Positions 52,804 through 61,231 of a DNA stretch of 64,000 nt are shown here, piece after piece. The stretch is taken from the NCBI RefSeq assembly GCF_001592305.1, contig NZ_BCWR01000003.1:1-64000 (forward strand), given 5' to 3'. This DNA comes from Hydrogenophaga taeniospiralis CCUG 15921 (GTDB lineage: Bacteria > Pseudomonadota > Gammaproteobacteria > Burkholderiales > Burkholderiaceae_C). Numbering within the stretch: the stretch's first letter is position 1; each line of letters starts with the position of its first letter. The notes beneath the pieces were generated by a model, which was not told where the DNA came from, searched no databases, and saw only the letters and a list, made by a program, of their open reading frames with translations. A program made the translations under genes and the position numbers.

Positions 52804-53172
52804 TTAACCCAGCGCCCGAATCTTGGAAATCAGCTCTTCGGTGTTCACCGGCTTGGTGACGTAGTCACGGGCGCCCTGACGCATGCCCCAGACACGATCG
52901 GTCTCCTGATTCTTGCTGGTGCACATGATGATGGGAATGTGGGAATACTGCGGATCCCGCGCGATGGCGCGGGTCAACTGAAAACCATTCTGACCGGGCA
53001 TCACCACGTCCATCAGAATCAGTTCCGGCTTTTCCTCGCTGAGCCGACGAAAGGCCTCTTCGGCATTCTCGGCGGTGCGCACGCTGTAGCCGTTTTTGAT
53101 CAAAAGATCCGACAAAACCATTAGTTCGGTCTTGGAATCGTCAACGACAAGCACTTTTTGTATGGGCATCAT
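52804..53172 (-). CDS. pilH: PilH, CheY-like response regulator
   Basis: This 122-residue single-domain receiver has the acidic pair in VLVVDDSKTE, phospho-acceptor Asp in LILMDVVMPGQNG, Thr in MCTSKN and Lys in VTKPVN. In the Pil-Chp system PilH affects pilus retraction. Its ATG overlaps the pilG stop codon (ATGA). A second ATG immediately follows (Met-Met), giving an equally good start 3 bases in. Confidence 0.95.
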   Translation of the reverse strand: MMPIQKVLVVDDSKTELMVLSDLLIKNGYSVRTAENAEEAFRRLSEEKPELILMDVVMPGQNGFQLTRAIARDPQYSHIPIIMCTSKNQETDRVWGMRQGARDYVTKPVNTEELISKIRALG

Positions 53173-53564
53173 GCAGCTCCGGTGAGGTGGGCGCCAAACT
53201 GCTGCACCGCGTGCAGCAACTGGTCTTTGGTAAAGGGTTTGGTGAGGTAATCCTGGGAACCGACCATGCGTCCGCGAGCCTTGTCGAACACGCCATCCTT
53301 GGAAGACAGCATCACCACAGGAATGCTTGCGAAGCGGGCGTTGCGCTTGATGATGGCACAGGTCTGGTAGCCGTCCAGCCGCGGCATGAGGATGTCGCAG
53401 AACACCAGATCGGGCTGGTAATCGTTGATTTTGGCCAGTGCGTCAAAGCCGTCATCAGCCAGCAGGACTTCATGTCCGCCCTGCTTGAGGAAGATCTCCG
53501 CACTGCGGCGAATGGTATTGCTGTCATCCACCACCAGGACTTTCAGCGCGGGTGTCGTGCTCAC
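53169..53564 (-). CDS. pilG: PilG, CheY-like response regulator
   Basis: This 131-residue receiver has VLVVDDSNTIRRSAEIFLKQGGHEV, phospho-Asp in LVFCDILMPRLDGYQTC, Ser in MLSSKD and Lys in LTKPFTK. It promotes pilus extension in twitching motility. The start is GTG at 53564. It is the first gene of the pil-chp operon and lies 72 bp after the rubredoxin gene on the same strand. Confidence 0.95.
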   Translation of the reverse strand: MSTTPALKVLVVDDSNTIRRSAEIFLKQGGHEVLLADDGFDALAKINDYQPDLVFCDILMPRLDGYQTCAIIKRNARFASIPVVMLSSKDGVFDKARGRMVGSQDYLTKPFTKDQLLHAVQQFGAHLTGAA

Positions 53565-53636
53565 GGTTGTGTCGCTCCAGTTAGGGTGTCAGGGCTTGGG
53601 CACATATGCAACTGCTGTGCCACGGCATGGTCGACC

Positions 53637-53810
53637 TCAGATCTGCACCATTTCAAAATCTTCCTTGCGCGCGCCACACTCCGGACAGGTCCAATTCATC
53701 GGCACCTGTGACCAGGGCGTTCCCGGTGCGACACCATGCTCGGGAGCGCCAGCAGCTTCGTCGTAGATCCAGCCGCAAATCAGGCACATCCAAGTCTTGG
53801 TTTCGCTCAT
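53637..53810 (-). CDS. Rubredoxin
   Basis: This 57-residue iron protein has the two CxxC knuckles MCLICGWIYDEAAG and WTCPECGARKEDFE that hold a single iron, and is of normal rubredoxin length. It carries electrons to oxidoreductases such as alkane hydroxylases or peroxide-reducing enzymes; none is encoded nearby. The ATG at 53810 gives the family N-terminus MSETKTWMC; a longer in-frame start at 53837 is not needed. Confidence 0.95.
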   Translation of the reverse strand: MSETKTWMCLICGWIYDEAAGAPEHGVAPGTPWSQVPMNWTCPECGARKEDFEMVQI

Positions 53811-53953
53811 GGTTATAGGGGGCATTGTCATAGAATGCAATCATTGTATCGAGCCCCATGAGGCCTCCTCAGGCCATATGCCGCTGGTTTTCCCCATGTG
53901 CGCGGACCGCCGATTCTGCATCTGCACCCCGGCCCTGACCCCACACCACCCTC

Positions 53954-54895
53954 ATGCCCGACACCCCTGACACCCCCACGCCCGCCTCGCTTGAGGCCCC
54001 GGGCGAAGCCAGCCTGCCTTGCGTGATGGTGTTCAACGCCAACGATCCCAGCGGGGCTGGCGGACTGAGCGCCGACATCACGGCCATGTCCAGCGCATCG
54101 GCCCACGTGCTTCCCGTGGTGACGGGCGTGTACGTGCGCGACACCACCGAAATCCACGATCACATCGCCCTCGATGAAGAGGCCGTCGCCGACCAGGCGC
54201 GTTGCTCGCTGGAAGATGTGCCGATTCAGGCGTTCAAGGTCGGCTTCGTGGGCAGTCCGGAAAACCTCAGCGCGATCGCCGGCATCACCACCGACTATGC
54301 GGAGGTGCCTGTGGTGGCCTACATGCCCGACCTGTCCTGGTGGGACGAACTGGCCATTGAAACCTACCTGGACGCCTGCGTCGAACTGCTGCTGCCGCAG
54401 ACCACAGTGTTGGTCGGCAACCACAGCACGCTGTGCCGGTGGCTGCTGCCCGAGTGGGAAGGGGACCGCCCGCCCAACGCCCGTGAAGTCGCCCGTGCGG
54501 CCGCCGTGCACGGCGTGCCCTACACACTGGTGACCGGCTTCAACGCCGCCGACCAGTATCTGGAGAGTCACCTGGCGTCGCCGGAAACGGTGCTGGCCTC
54601 GGCGCGTTACGAACGCTTTGAAGCCACCTTCAGCGGTGCCGGCGACACCCTGTCCGCAGCGCTGTGCGCCCTGATCGCCGGGGGAGCCGACCTGCAGTCG
54701 GCCTGTGCCGAGGCACTGACCTACCTCGATCAATGCCTGGACGCGGGCTTCCAGCCCGGCATGGGCCACGCCGTGCCCGACCGCCTGTTCTGGGCTCACG
54801 AAGACGGTGAAGAGGGCGAAGGCCCGGCGGAGCAATCGCCGACCGACAGCACGCTCGACGCCGACGATTTCCCGCTCGACACCACCCGACATTGA
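53954..54895 (+). CDS. ThiD-like hydroxymethylpyrimidine/phosphomethylpyrimidine kinase family protein
   Basis: This is a 313-residue ribokinase-fold protein. The N-terminal [15 protein letters not shown] replaces the ThiD AGSDxSGGAGIQAD motif, and the C-terminal [12 protein letters not shown] corresponds to the catalytic GTGD anion hole. The middle VDPVM block of canonical ThiD is replaced by [14 protein letters not shown], and there is a Glu/Asp-rich C-terminal tail (about 280-313), so substrate range may differ. It is cotranscribed with hemL (14-bp gap), an arrangement I recall from other Burkholderiales. It could be a thiamine-pyrimidine kinase or a divergent paralogue. Confidence 0.75.
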   Translation: MPDTPDTPTPASLEAPGEASLPCVMVFNANDPSGAGGLSADITAMSSASAHVLPVVTGVYVRDTTEIHDHIALDEEAVADQARCSLEDVPIQAFKVGFVGSPENLSAIAGITTDYAEVPVVAYMPDLSWWDELAIETYLDACVELLLPQTTVLVGNHSTLCRWLLPEWEGDRPPNAREVARAAAVHGVPYTLVTGFNAADQYLESHLASPETVLASARYERFEATFSGAGDTLSAALCALIAGGADLQSACAEALTYLDQCLDAGFQPGMGHAVPDRLFWAHEDGEEGEGPAEQSPTDSTLDADDFPLDTTRH

Positions 54896-54909
54896 ACCTT
54901 CCCCCGACC

Positions 54910-56211
54910 ATGACCGACCGCAACCAAGAACTGTTTGACCGCGCCAAGGCCCTGATCCCTGGTGGCGTGAACTCGCCCGTGCGCGCCTTCCGCGCCGTCG
55001 GCGGCACACCGCGTTTCGTCCAGCGCGCGCAAGGGGCCTATTTCTGGGACGCCAACGGCCAGAAGTACATCGACTACATCGGGTCCTGGGGCCCGATGAT
55101 CCTGGGCCACGGCCACCCGGCCGTGCTGGAAGCGGTGCAGAAAGCGGTGCTGGAAGGCTTTTCCTACGGCGCGCCGACCGAGCGTGAGGTGGAGCTGGCC
55201 GAAGAGATCATCAAGCTGGTGCCCAGCATCGACATGGTGCGCCTGGTGAGTTCGGGTACCGAAGCCGGCATGAGCACGATCCGCCTGGCGCGCGGCGCGA
55301 CCGGACGCAAGAAGATCATCAAGTTCGAAGGCTGCTACCACGGCCATGCCGACGCGCTGCTGGTGAAAGCCGGTTCGGGTCTCGCCACCTTCGGCAACCC
55401 CACCAGCGCGGGCGTGCCGCCCGAGGTGGTGCAGCACACCATCGTGCTCGAATACAACAACATCGAACAACTCGAAGCTGCTTTCGTCGAACACGGCCCT
55501 GATGTGGCCTGCCTGATCATCGAGCCGATCGCGGGCAACATGAATTTCGTGCGCGCCAGCGTGCCGTTCATGAAGCGTTGCCGCGAGCTGTGCACGCAAC
55601 ACGGCGCGTTGCTGGCATTTGACGAGGTGATGACGGGTTTCCGCGTCGCGCTCGGTGGCGCGCAGAGCGTGTACGCCCAGCTCATCCCCGGCTTCGAGCC
55701 GGACATGACGGTGATGGGCAAGGTGATCGGTGGTGGCATGCCGCTGGCGGCCTTTGGCGCCAAGCGCGCGGTGATGGAGCAGCTCGCTCCGCTGGGCGGC
55801 GTCTACCAGGCCGGCACGCTCTCCGGCAACCCGGTGGCCACGGCCTGCGGCCTGGCGACACTGAAGGAAATTCAGAAGCCTGGCTTCTATGAAGCACTGT
55901 CGGCGACCACGCAGTCGCTGGTGAGCGGCCTGACCTCCGCCGCCGCAGCCGAAGGCGTGACGCTGTGTGGCGACAGCCAGGGCGGCATGTTCGGCTTCTT
56001 CCTGTTCGATGAACTGCCACAGAACTACGCCAAGGTCATGACGACTGACGGACCCACCTTCAACACCCTGTTCCACGGTCTGCTGGACCGCGGCGTGTAC
56101 ATCGCCCCCGCCCTTTACGAAGCCGGGTTTGTGAGCGCGGCGCACACGGCGCAGGACATTGCCGATACCGTTTCGGCTGCGCAGGACGTTTTCAAGCTGC
56201 TGGGCAAGTAA
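54910..56211 (+). CDS. hemL: Glutamate-1-semialdehyde 2,1-aminomutase
   Basis: This is a 433-residue PLP enzyme of tetrapyrrole synthesis that converts glutamate-1-semialdehyde to 5-aminolevulinate. Segments diagnostic of HemL are [73 protein letters not shown] and [15 protein letters not shown], whose Lys binds PLP. The start at 54910 gives the family N-terminus MTDRNQELF. Being dependent on C5-pathway glutamyl-tRNA, it feeds haem and cobalamin-type tetrapyrroles. Confidence 0.97.
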   Translation: MTDRNQELFDRAKALIPGGVNSPVRAFRAVGGTPRFVQRAQGAYFWDANGQKYIDYIGSWGPMILGHGHPAVLEAVQKAVLEGFSYGAPTEREVELAEEIIKLVPSIDMVRLVSSGTEAGMSTIRLARGATGRKKIIKFEGCYHGHADALLVKAGSGLATFGNPTSAGVPPEVVQHTIVLEYNNIEQLEAAFVEHGPDVACLIIEPIAGNMNFVRASVPFMKRCRELCTQHGALLAFDEVMTGFRVALGGAQSVYAQLIPGFEPDMTVMGKVIGGGMPLAAFGAKRAVMEQLAPLGGVYQAGTLSGNPVATACGLATLKEIQKPGFYEALSATTQSLVSGLTSAAAAEGVTLCGDSQGGMFGFFLFDELPQNYAKVMTTDGPTFNTLFHGLLDRGVYIAPALYEAGFVSAAHTAQDIADTVSAAQDVFKLLGK

Positions 56212-56327
56212 GCGGGTTTTGCTTTCTTGAGGGTTCAGGCGACCGGTTCTTCCGGCCGTTTGCTTTTGTTCTGCACGTTGCGCTTCACGCCAGCACCTCG
56301 CACCAGGCGGATGGTGGAGCTGCCGTG

Positions 56328-56348
56328 CTCCGGCTCACCTCGCGGGCG
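56328..56348 (+). repeat. Inverted repeat, left arm (21 bp)
   Basis: This arm is perfectly complementary to 56469-56489. The arms are 120 bp apart and the pairing does not extend on either side. Confidence 0.8.
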
Positions 56349-56468
56349 GCTGCTTCTGGTTGGCCTGCTTCGGTTCGTCAACGGCGTTGCTCGCACTCAG
56401 GCTCCATGGCCACCGAGGGTGAGTACCGGTTCAGGGTTCACGAAGAAATCAAAGCGGCCCCATACAGA

Positions 56469-56489
56469 CGCCCGCGAGGTGAGCCGGAG
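56469..56489 (-). repeat. Inverted repeat, right arm (21 bp)
   Basis: This is the reverse complement of 56328-56348, with cgcccgcgag at its start. Together the arms enclose 120 bp without a gene. Confidence 0.8.
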
Positions 56490-56556
56490 AACGAATGCCC
56501 CGACCCCCTGCCCCCCACCATGCAGGCGAGGAACTGCATCCGAGAGAAACCGCCGC

Positions 56557-56586
56557 AGAAAAAGAAAAGGGCTCCAAAGAGCCCTC
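56557..56586 (-). terminator. Intrinsic terminator of the purH transcript
   Basis: On the minus strand a 6-bp stem GGGCTC-tttg-GAGCCC is followed by TTTTCTTTTT. It lies 40 bp after the purH stop codon and is a typical Rho-independent terminator. Confidence 0.9.
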
Positions 56587-56625
56587 ACCCCAACCCTCTC
56601 CCCTCGGAGAGAGGGGGTCAGAAAA

Positions 56626-58224
56626 TCAGTGCCGGAAGTGGCGCACGCCGCTGTACACCATCACCACGCCACGCTCGTTGGCCGCGTCGATCACTTCCTG
56701 ATCGCGCATCGAGCCCCCGGGCTGGATGACGCAGGTCGCGCCCGCGTCCACCACCACGTCCAGACCGTCGCGGAACGGGAAGAAGGCGTCGCTCGCCACG
56801 GCTGTTCCCTGCAGGCTCAACTGGGCGTGTTCGGCCTTGATGCTGGCGATACGGGCCGAGTCCAGGCGGCTCATCTGGCCGGCACCCACGCCCATGGTCA
56901 TGCCGTTCTTGCAGAACACGATGGCGTTGGACTTCACGAACTTCGCCACCTTCCAGGCGAACATCAGATCCTGCAATTCTTCGGGCGTCGGTTGCTTGAC
57001 GGTCACCACCTTCAGATCGGCCAGCGTCAGTTCGTGGTTGTCGGCGGTCTGCAGCAACAGGCCCGAGCCCACGCGCTTGGACTCGATGGCATTGCGGCCC
57101 TGCTCCCAGTCGGTCTTGCCACCGGTGGGCAAGGCGATCTTCATCAGACGCACATTGACCTTGGCCTTGAAGATGTCCAGCGCCTCGGCGCTGAAGTCGG
57201 GCGCCATCAGCACCTCCACGAACTGCTTGCTCACGGCCTCGGCAGCGGCTTTGTCCACCGGGCGGTTGAAGGCGATGATGCCGCCAAAGGCGCTGGTGGG
57301 ATCGGTCTGGAAGGCCTTGGAATAGGCCTCCAAAGCACTGGCGCCCACGGCCACGCCGCAGGGGTTCGCATGCTTGACGATCACGCAGGCCGGGGCGTCA
57401 AAGCTCTTGACGCATTCCCAGGCCGCATCGGCGTCGGCGATGTTGTTGTAGCTCAGTTCCTTGCCCTGCAGCTGTACGCCCGTCACCAGCGAGCCGGGTG
57501 CGGGGTAGAGGTCGCGGTACAGCGCGGCCTGCTGGTGGCTGTTTTCACCATAGCGCAGGTCCTGCACCTTGATGAAATGGCCATTGGACTGGCCGGGGAA
57601 CAGGGCGCGCTCGGGCACGTAGGTTTCGCCCAGCTTGTCTTCTTCGAATTTCACGCTGGAGAGGTAGTCGCTGATGGCGCCGTCGTACTGGGCGATGCGG
57701 TTGAACGCCGCCACCGACAGTTCAAAACGCAGCTTGTCGCTCAGCTTGCCGGCGGCCTTGAGCTCGGCCACCACGGCGGCGTACTGACTGGCGTCGGTCA
57801 CCACGCCCACATCCTTCCAGTTCTTGGCCGCGCTGCGCACCATGGCCGGGCCGCCGATGTCGATGTTCTCGATCGCATCCGCCAGCGTGCAGCCGGCCTT
57901 GGCCACGGTGGCTTCAAACGGGTAGAGGTTGACGATCAGCAGGTCGATGGTGTCGATGCCGTGCGCCTTCAGGGCCGCCATGTGTTCGGGCACGTCGCGC
58001 CGAGCCAGCAGGCCGCCGTGCACCTTGGGGTGCAGAGTCTTGACGCGGCCGTCCAGCATCTCGGGGAAGGCCGTGACTTCGGCCACTTCGGTGACCGGCA
58101 GGCCCTGGTCGGCCAGCAGCTTGGCGGTGCCGCCAGTGGAGATGAGGGACACGCCGAGGCCGTGCAGGGTCCGGGCCAGTTCGACGATGCCAGTCTTGTC
58201 GGAGACAGAGATGAGTGCGCGCAT
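56626..58224 (-). CDS. purH: Bifunctional AICAR formyltransferase / IMP cyclohydrolase
   Basis: This 532-residue enzyme performs the last two steps of de novo IMP synthesis. The N-terminal cyclohydrolase domain ([50 protein letters not shown]) is followed by the formyltransferase domain with the catalytic Lys-His in [12 protein letters not shown] and the [28 protein letters not shown] block. It is the third gene of the conserved dusB-fis-purH order and ends at a strong terminator. Confidence 0.97.
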   Translation of the reverse strand: MRALISVSDKTGIVELARTLHGLGVSLISTGGTAKLLADQGLPVTEVAEVTAFPEMLDGRVKTLHPKVHGGLLARRDVPEHMAALKAHGIDTIDLLIVNLYPFEATVAKAGCTLADAIENIDIGGPAMVRSAAKNWKDVGVVTDASQYAAVVAELKAAGKLSDKLRFELSVAAFNRIAQYDGAISDYLSSVKFEEDKLGETYVPERALFPGQSNGHFIKVQDLRYGENSHQQAALYRDLYPAPGSLVTGVQLQGKELSYNNIADADAAWECVKSFDAPACVIVKHANPCGVAVGASALEAYSKAFQTDPTSAFGGIIAFNRPVDKAAAEAVSKQFVEVLMAPDFSAEALDIFKAKVNVRLMKIALPTGGKTDWEQGRNAIESKRVGSGLLLQTADNHELTLADLKVVTVKQPTPEELQDLMFAWKVAKFVKSNAIVFCKNGMTMGVGAGQMSRLDSARIASIKAEHAQLSLQGTAVASDAFFPFRDGLDVVVDAGATCVIQPGGSMRDQEVIDAANERGVVMVYSGVRHFRH

Positions 58225-58302
58225 AGGGGTAGTGGAGAGTTACAGATCAGGGGTTTCAGGCCAGAAACACCGCGGAACCGGCTCTGCCGGGCCGCTGGTG
58301 TT

Positions 58303-58340
58303 GCCCCCTCGAGGGGGTGGCGCGCAGCGCCGCGGGGGTG
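58303..58340. repeat. GC-rich repeat related to 43441-43554, opposite orientation
   Basis: It contains the perfect 14-bp palindrome CCCCCTCGAGGGGG (58304-58317) followed by gcgcgcagcgccgcggggg. The reverse complement has the same layout as the element between phrB and chpA. It lies between fis and purH, where it could form a terminator-like or stabilising hairpin. Confidence 0.65.
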
Positions 58341-58347
58341 TTCACAT

Positions 58348-58584
58348 TCAGTCGATCAACTTGTGTTCAAGCAGCTTCTTGCGCAGGGTGTTGCGGTTCA
58401 GACCCAGCCATTGCGCGGCGCGCGACTGGTTGTTCTGCGACTGCTGCATCACGACTTCGAGCAAGGGCTTTTCGACCGCCTTGACCAGCATGTCGTGCAG
58501 GCCGGCGGGGTCGGTGCCATCGAGATCGCGGAAATAGTCTTCCAGGCTGGCACGAACACAGTCGTGCAGGTTGTGGTTGCTCAT
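58348..58584 (-). CDS. fis: Fis-family DNA-binding protein
   Basis: This 78-residue nucleoid protein has the Fis helix-turn-helix at its C-terminus (SQNNQSRAAQWLGLNRNTLRKKLLEHKLID). The N-terminal arm is shorter than in E. coli Fis (98 residues), as is usual in betaproteobacteria. It bends DNA and affects rRNA, recombination and growth-phase genes. Its ATG overlaps the dusB stop codon (ATGA), the conserved dusB-fis arrangement. Confidence 0.95.
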   Translation of the reverse strand: MSNHNLHDCVRASLEDYFRDLDGTDPAGLHDMLVKAVEKPLLEVVMQQSQNNQSRAAQWLGLNRNTLRKKLLEHKLID

Positions 58585-59621
58585 GCGGCCAGTTTCCAGT
58601 TTTCTTCTTGGGGGGTTGTCTCGTCGGTTCCTGTGGCGGCCCAGGCATCGAAGCTGTCGCGCACACAGGCCAGTTGCGCCTGCGCGCTCGCCAGGGTGTT
58701 GATGTGCCCGCGGAACAGCGCGGCCGCGCCGCTGGGCAATGGCAGCGCCTGGGCGTACCAGCCCAGGTGCTTGCGTGCGCTGCGCACGCCGGTGAATTCG
58801 CCGTACAGGCTGTAGTGGTCTTCCAGGTGATCGAGCAGCCAGGCCTTGACCTCCATCAGGTCGGGCGGCGGCAGCGCTTCACCGGTGGCCAGGTAGTGCG
58901 CGATCTCGCGGAAGATCCAGGGCCGGCCCTGCGCGGCGCGGCCGATCATGATCGCGTCGGCGCCGGTGCGCCGCAGCACATCATGCGCCTTCTGCGGGCT
59001 GGTGATGTCGCCGTTGGCCACCACCGGGATGCGCACCCGGCTCTTGATGTGGGCCACGGTCTCGTGCTCGGCTTCGCCCTTGTAGCCCTGTTCGCGGGTG
59101 CGGCCGTGCACGGTGAGCATCTGTACCCCCGCAGCTTCGGCGGCCCGTGCGATGGTCGGTGCGTTCCTGCCGCTGGCACTCCAACCGGTGCGCATCTTGA
59201 GCGTGACCGGCACACCATGCGGCACTGCGGCGGCCACCACGGCTTCGATGATCTCCAGCGCCAGGGACTCGTCCTGCATCAACGCGGAACCAGCCCACTT
59301 GTTGCAGACCTTCTTGGCCGGGCAGCCCATGTTGATGTCGATGATCTGCGCGCCGCGGTCGATGTTGTAGCGCGCGGCGTCGGCCATCATGGCTGCATCG
59401 GTGCCGGCGATCTGCACCGCGATGGGCCCGGGCTCGCCGCTGTGGTCGGCGCGGCGCGACGTCTTCAGGCTGTCCTGCAGGTCCGGGCGCGAGGTCACCA
59501 TTTCACTCACCGCGTAGCCAGCCCCGAGTCGCTTGCAAAGTTTGCGAAACGGCCGGTCCGTCACCCCCGCCATGGGCGCGACGAACAGGGCATTGGGCAG
59601 GGTGTACGGACCCAGTTGCAT
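58581..59621 (-). CDS. dusB: tRNA-dihydrouridine synthase B
   Basis: This 346-residue FMN-dependent TIM-barrel enzyme reduces specific uridines in tRNA. Motifs are LFVAPMAGVTDRPFRKLCKRLGAGYAVSEMV, DINMGCPAKKVCNK (catalytic Cys), TLKMRTGW, TVHGRTREQGYKG, PVVANGDI and DAIMIGRAAQGRPWIF. The ATG at 59621 gives the family start MQLGPYTLPN; upstream in-frame readings are rejected. It is cotranscribed with fis and divergent from the yqaA-like gene. Confidence 0.96.
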   Translation of the reverse strand: MQLGPYTLPNALFVAPMAGVTDRPFRKLCKRLGAGYAVSEMVTSRPDLQDSLKTSRRADHSGEPGPIAVQIAGTDAAMMADAARYNIDRGAQIIDINMGCPAKKVCNKWAGSALMQDESLALEIIEAVVAAAVPHGVPVTLKMRTGWSASGRNAPTIARAAEAAGVQMLTVHGRTREQGYKGEAEHETVAHIKSRVRIPVVANGDITSPQKAHDVLRRTGADAIMIGRAAQGRPWIFREIAHYLATGEALPPPDLMEVKAWLLDHLEDHYSLYGEFTGVRSARKHLGWYAQALPLPSGAAALFRGHINTLASAQAQLACVRDSFDAWAATGTDETTPQEENWKLAA

Positions 59622-59769
59622 GGTGGTGGGAGAATCGGGTGGAACGGCGGTGGGAGCCCGCGCGCCGGACAGTTCCGGGCAGGAAGGAAGCGCATTGTAT
59701 CTGCCTGTTTTTTCAGCAGGCGATATCCTCTCGCCCCACCGCAGCGCCGACCGCCTCCACACCCCCTTC

Positions 59770-60249
59770 ATGCCCGACTGGCTCCTGTCCCTGCTGCACC
59801 TGCTGGCCCTGCCCGAAGTCGGTCTGGGCACCCTCTTCGTGGTGGCCTTCATCTCGGCCACGCTGCTGCCGCTGGGCTCCGAACCCGCGGTGTTTGCCCT
59901 CATCAAGCTCAACCCGGAACTGTTCTGGCCCGCCATCTTGGTGGCCACGGTGGGCAATACCCTGGGCGGCGCGGTGAGCTGGTGGATGGGTTACGGCGCG
60001 CACAAGGTGGTGGACAAGGCACGCCACGGCACCCCCACCCACCTGCGCGCCGTGGACTGGCTCGAACGCTTCGGCCCCAAGGCCTGCCTGCTGTCGTGGT
60101 TGCCTGGTGTCGGCGACCCCCTGTGCGCCGTGGCGGGCTGGCTCAAGCTGCCGTTCTGGCCGTGCCTGGCCTGGATGGCGGTCGGCAAGTTCGCGCGCTA
60201 TCTGACCATGACCGGCGCGCTGATCTGGGTGTTCCCCGGGGGACTCTGA
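59770..60249 (+). CDS. YqaA-family membrane protein (VTT/DedA-related)
   Basis: This 159-residue inner-membrane protein belongs to the YqaA branch of the DedA/VTT group. It has about four hydrophobic segments, ATLLPLGSEP near the start, GNTLGGAVSWWMGYG in the middle and the RFGPKACLLSWLPGVGDPLCAVAGWLKLP block. DedA relatives flip or transport lipids; YqaA itself has no proven role. The start at 59770 follows the CCCTTC leader without a strong ribosome site. Confidence 0.88.
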   Translation: MPDWLLSLLHLLALPEVGLGTLFVVAFISATLLPLGSEPAVFALIKLNPELFWPAILVATVGNTLGGAVSWWMGYGAHKVVDKARHGTPTHLRAVDWLERFGPKACLLSWLPGVGDPLCAVAGWLKLPFWPCLAWMAVGKFARYLTMTGALIWVFPGGL

Positions 60250-60280
60250 ACCCTGGCCCCACCGCTGGCAAGCCGCACCA

Positions 60281-61087
60281 TCATGGGGTTCCACGGCAAT
60301 CCACAAATGCGCGGGGGGCCAACATCTCGGTGGGCAGCAGGTCGAAATAGCGCCTGATGGCTCGCGTTGCATGGGAGGCATCGTAGAAACCTCCGGCGTT
60401 GACCAGTTCTGTAGCGCATTGCGGTTGCCCTTTCTGCTGCGCCTCGCACGCCGTGGCGGCCACCTGATACAACCTGACCCAGGACTGGTAGCTGGACAGG
60501 GTCATGCCAACTTGTTGCCGGAAAAGCTTGCGCACATGTTCCGCCGACAAGCCAAGCTGATGGGCGATGGCCGCCGGGTCTGCGCGCCCCTCGCCTCGCT
60601 GGTGCAAGCGCGCGCGCAACCCGACCAGGCGGGGGTCCATGCGCGACAGGCCATCGGACCATCCCGCCACCTCGGCCAGCACGTCAGCCACCCAGCGCTG
60701 GAGCTGTTCAGCGCGCACTTCGCCGTTGCACAGGTCCGCCAGATCGATGCCGTGGCGCGACATCAAATCAGCAGCGGGCCAGGGCAGCACACGGCCCTGC
60801 GCGCGCCGTTGCAGGCGGCTCCCCTCATCGGACAATGGATCCACATAGAGGAACGCCAGCGCACTGGGCCGGATCAGTTGGCTCCAGACACCGCTGGCGT
60901 GGAGCAGCACGGGGGCACAGACCTCGCTTCCGTCTCGCAATGTCAGCGTGGCGGGCGTATCCGCCGGCCCCAACACCAGCGCCGGTGCCACGTTTTCAGC
61001 CAGATTGAAGACCAGTTCCGGATCGGCATACAACAGCCAGTCGCGGCCCAGATAGACCGTCCCGGAAATGGCGTGGGGTGCCGGCAT
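60281..61087 (-). CDS. AraC-family transcriptional regulator
   Basis: This 268-residue regulator has an unassigned N-terminal sensing domain and a C-terminal pair of helix-turn-helix motifs (DPAAIAHQLGLSAEHVRKLFRQQVGMTLSSYQSWVRL and ATELVNAGGFYDASHATRAIRRYFDLLPTEML). It is divergent from the tannase-family esterase gene across a 144-bp gap, so it may control that gene. The inducer is unknown; an aromatic ester or its product would fit. Confidence 0.88.
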   Translation of the reverse strand: MPAPHAISGTVYLGRDWLLYADPELVFNLAENVAPALVLGPADTPATLTLRDGSEVCAPVLLHASGVWSQLIRPSALAFLYVDPLSDEGSRLQRRAQGRVLPWPAADLMSRHGIDLADLCNGEVRAEQLQRWVADVLAEVAGWSDGLSRMDPRLVGLRARLHQRGEGRADPAAIAHQLGLSAEHVRKLFRQQVGMTLSSYQSWVRLYQVAATACEAQQKGQPQCATELVNAGGFYDASHATRAIRRYFDLLPTEMLAPRAFVDCRGTP

Positions 61088-61231
61088 CAGTGATTTCCCT
61101 CAGTTCCCCGTGGCGTACAAGACGCTGAGCCACCCGCTTCCTAGCATGGGCCTTGCCCGTCGCACGGATCTGACCGCATTGCGCAGGCCAGCCATGCGCG
61201 AGGAGACACATTCTTGCAAGGAAGCATTTTG

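Larger units (their letters stand above)
56212..56625. other. 414-bp hemL/purH intergenic region
   Basis: I see no convincing gene. It contains a perfect 21-bp inverted repeat (56328-56348 with 56469-56489), the purH terminator (56557-56586) and, next to the purH stop codon, a second hairpin (CCCTCTC/GAGAGGG, 56594-56615) of a type widespread in intergenic regions. The short open frames inside have no recognisable product. It may be a decayed mobile sequence. Confidence 0.5.

Noticed and set aside
56325-56729. A 134-codon open frame in the hemL/purH gap
   Set aside because: It runs through the inverted repeat, the terminator and the antisense of purH, with no ribosome site and no recognisable product.
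59690-59730. Terminator-like stem (gcctg...caggc) between dusB and the yqaA-like gene
   Set aside because: The arms are only 5 bp with the T-run in the loop, and it lies at a divergent promoter, where a terminator is not expected.
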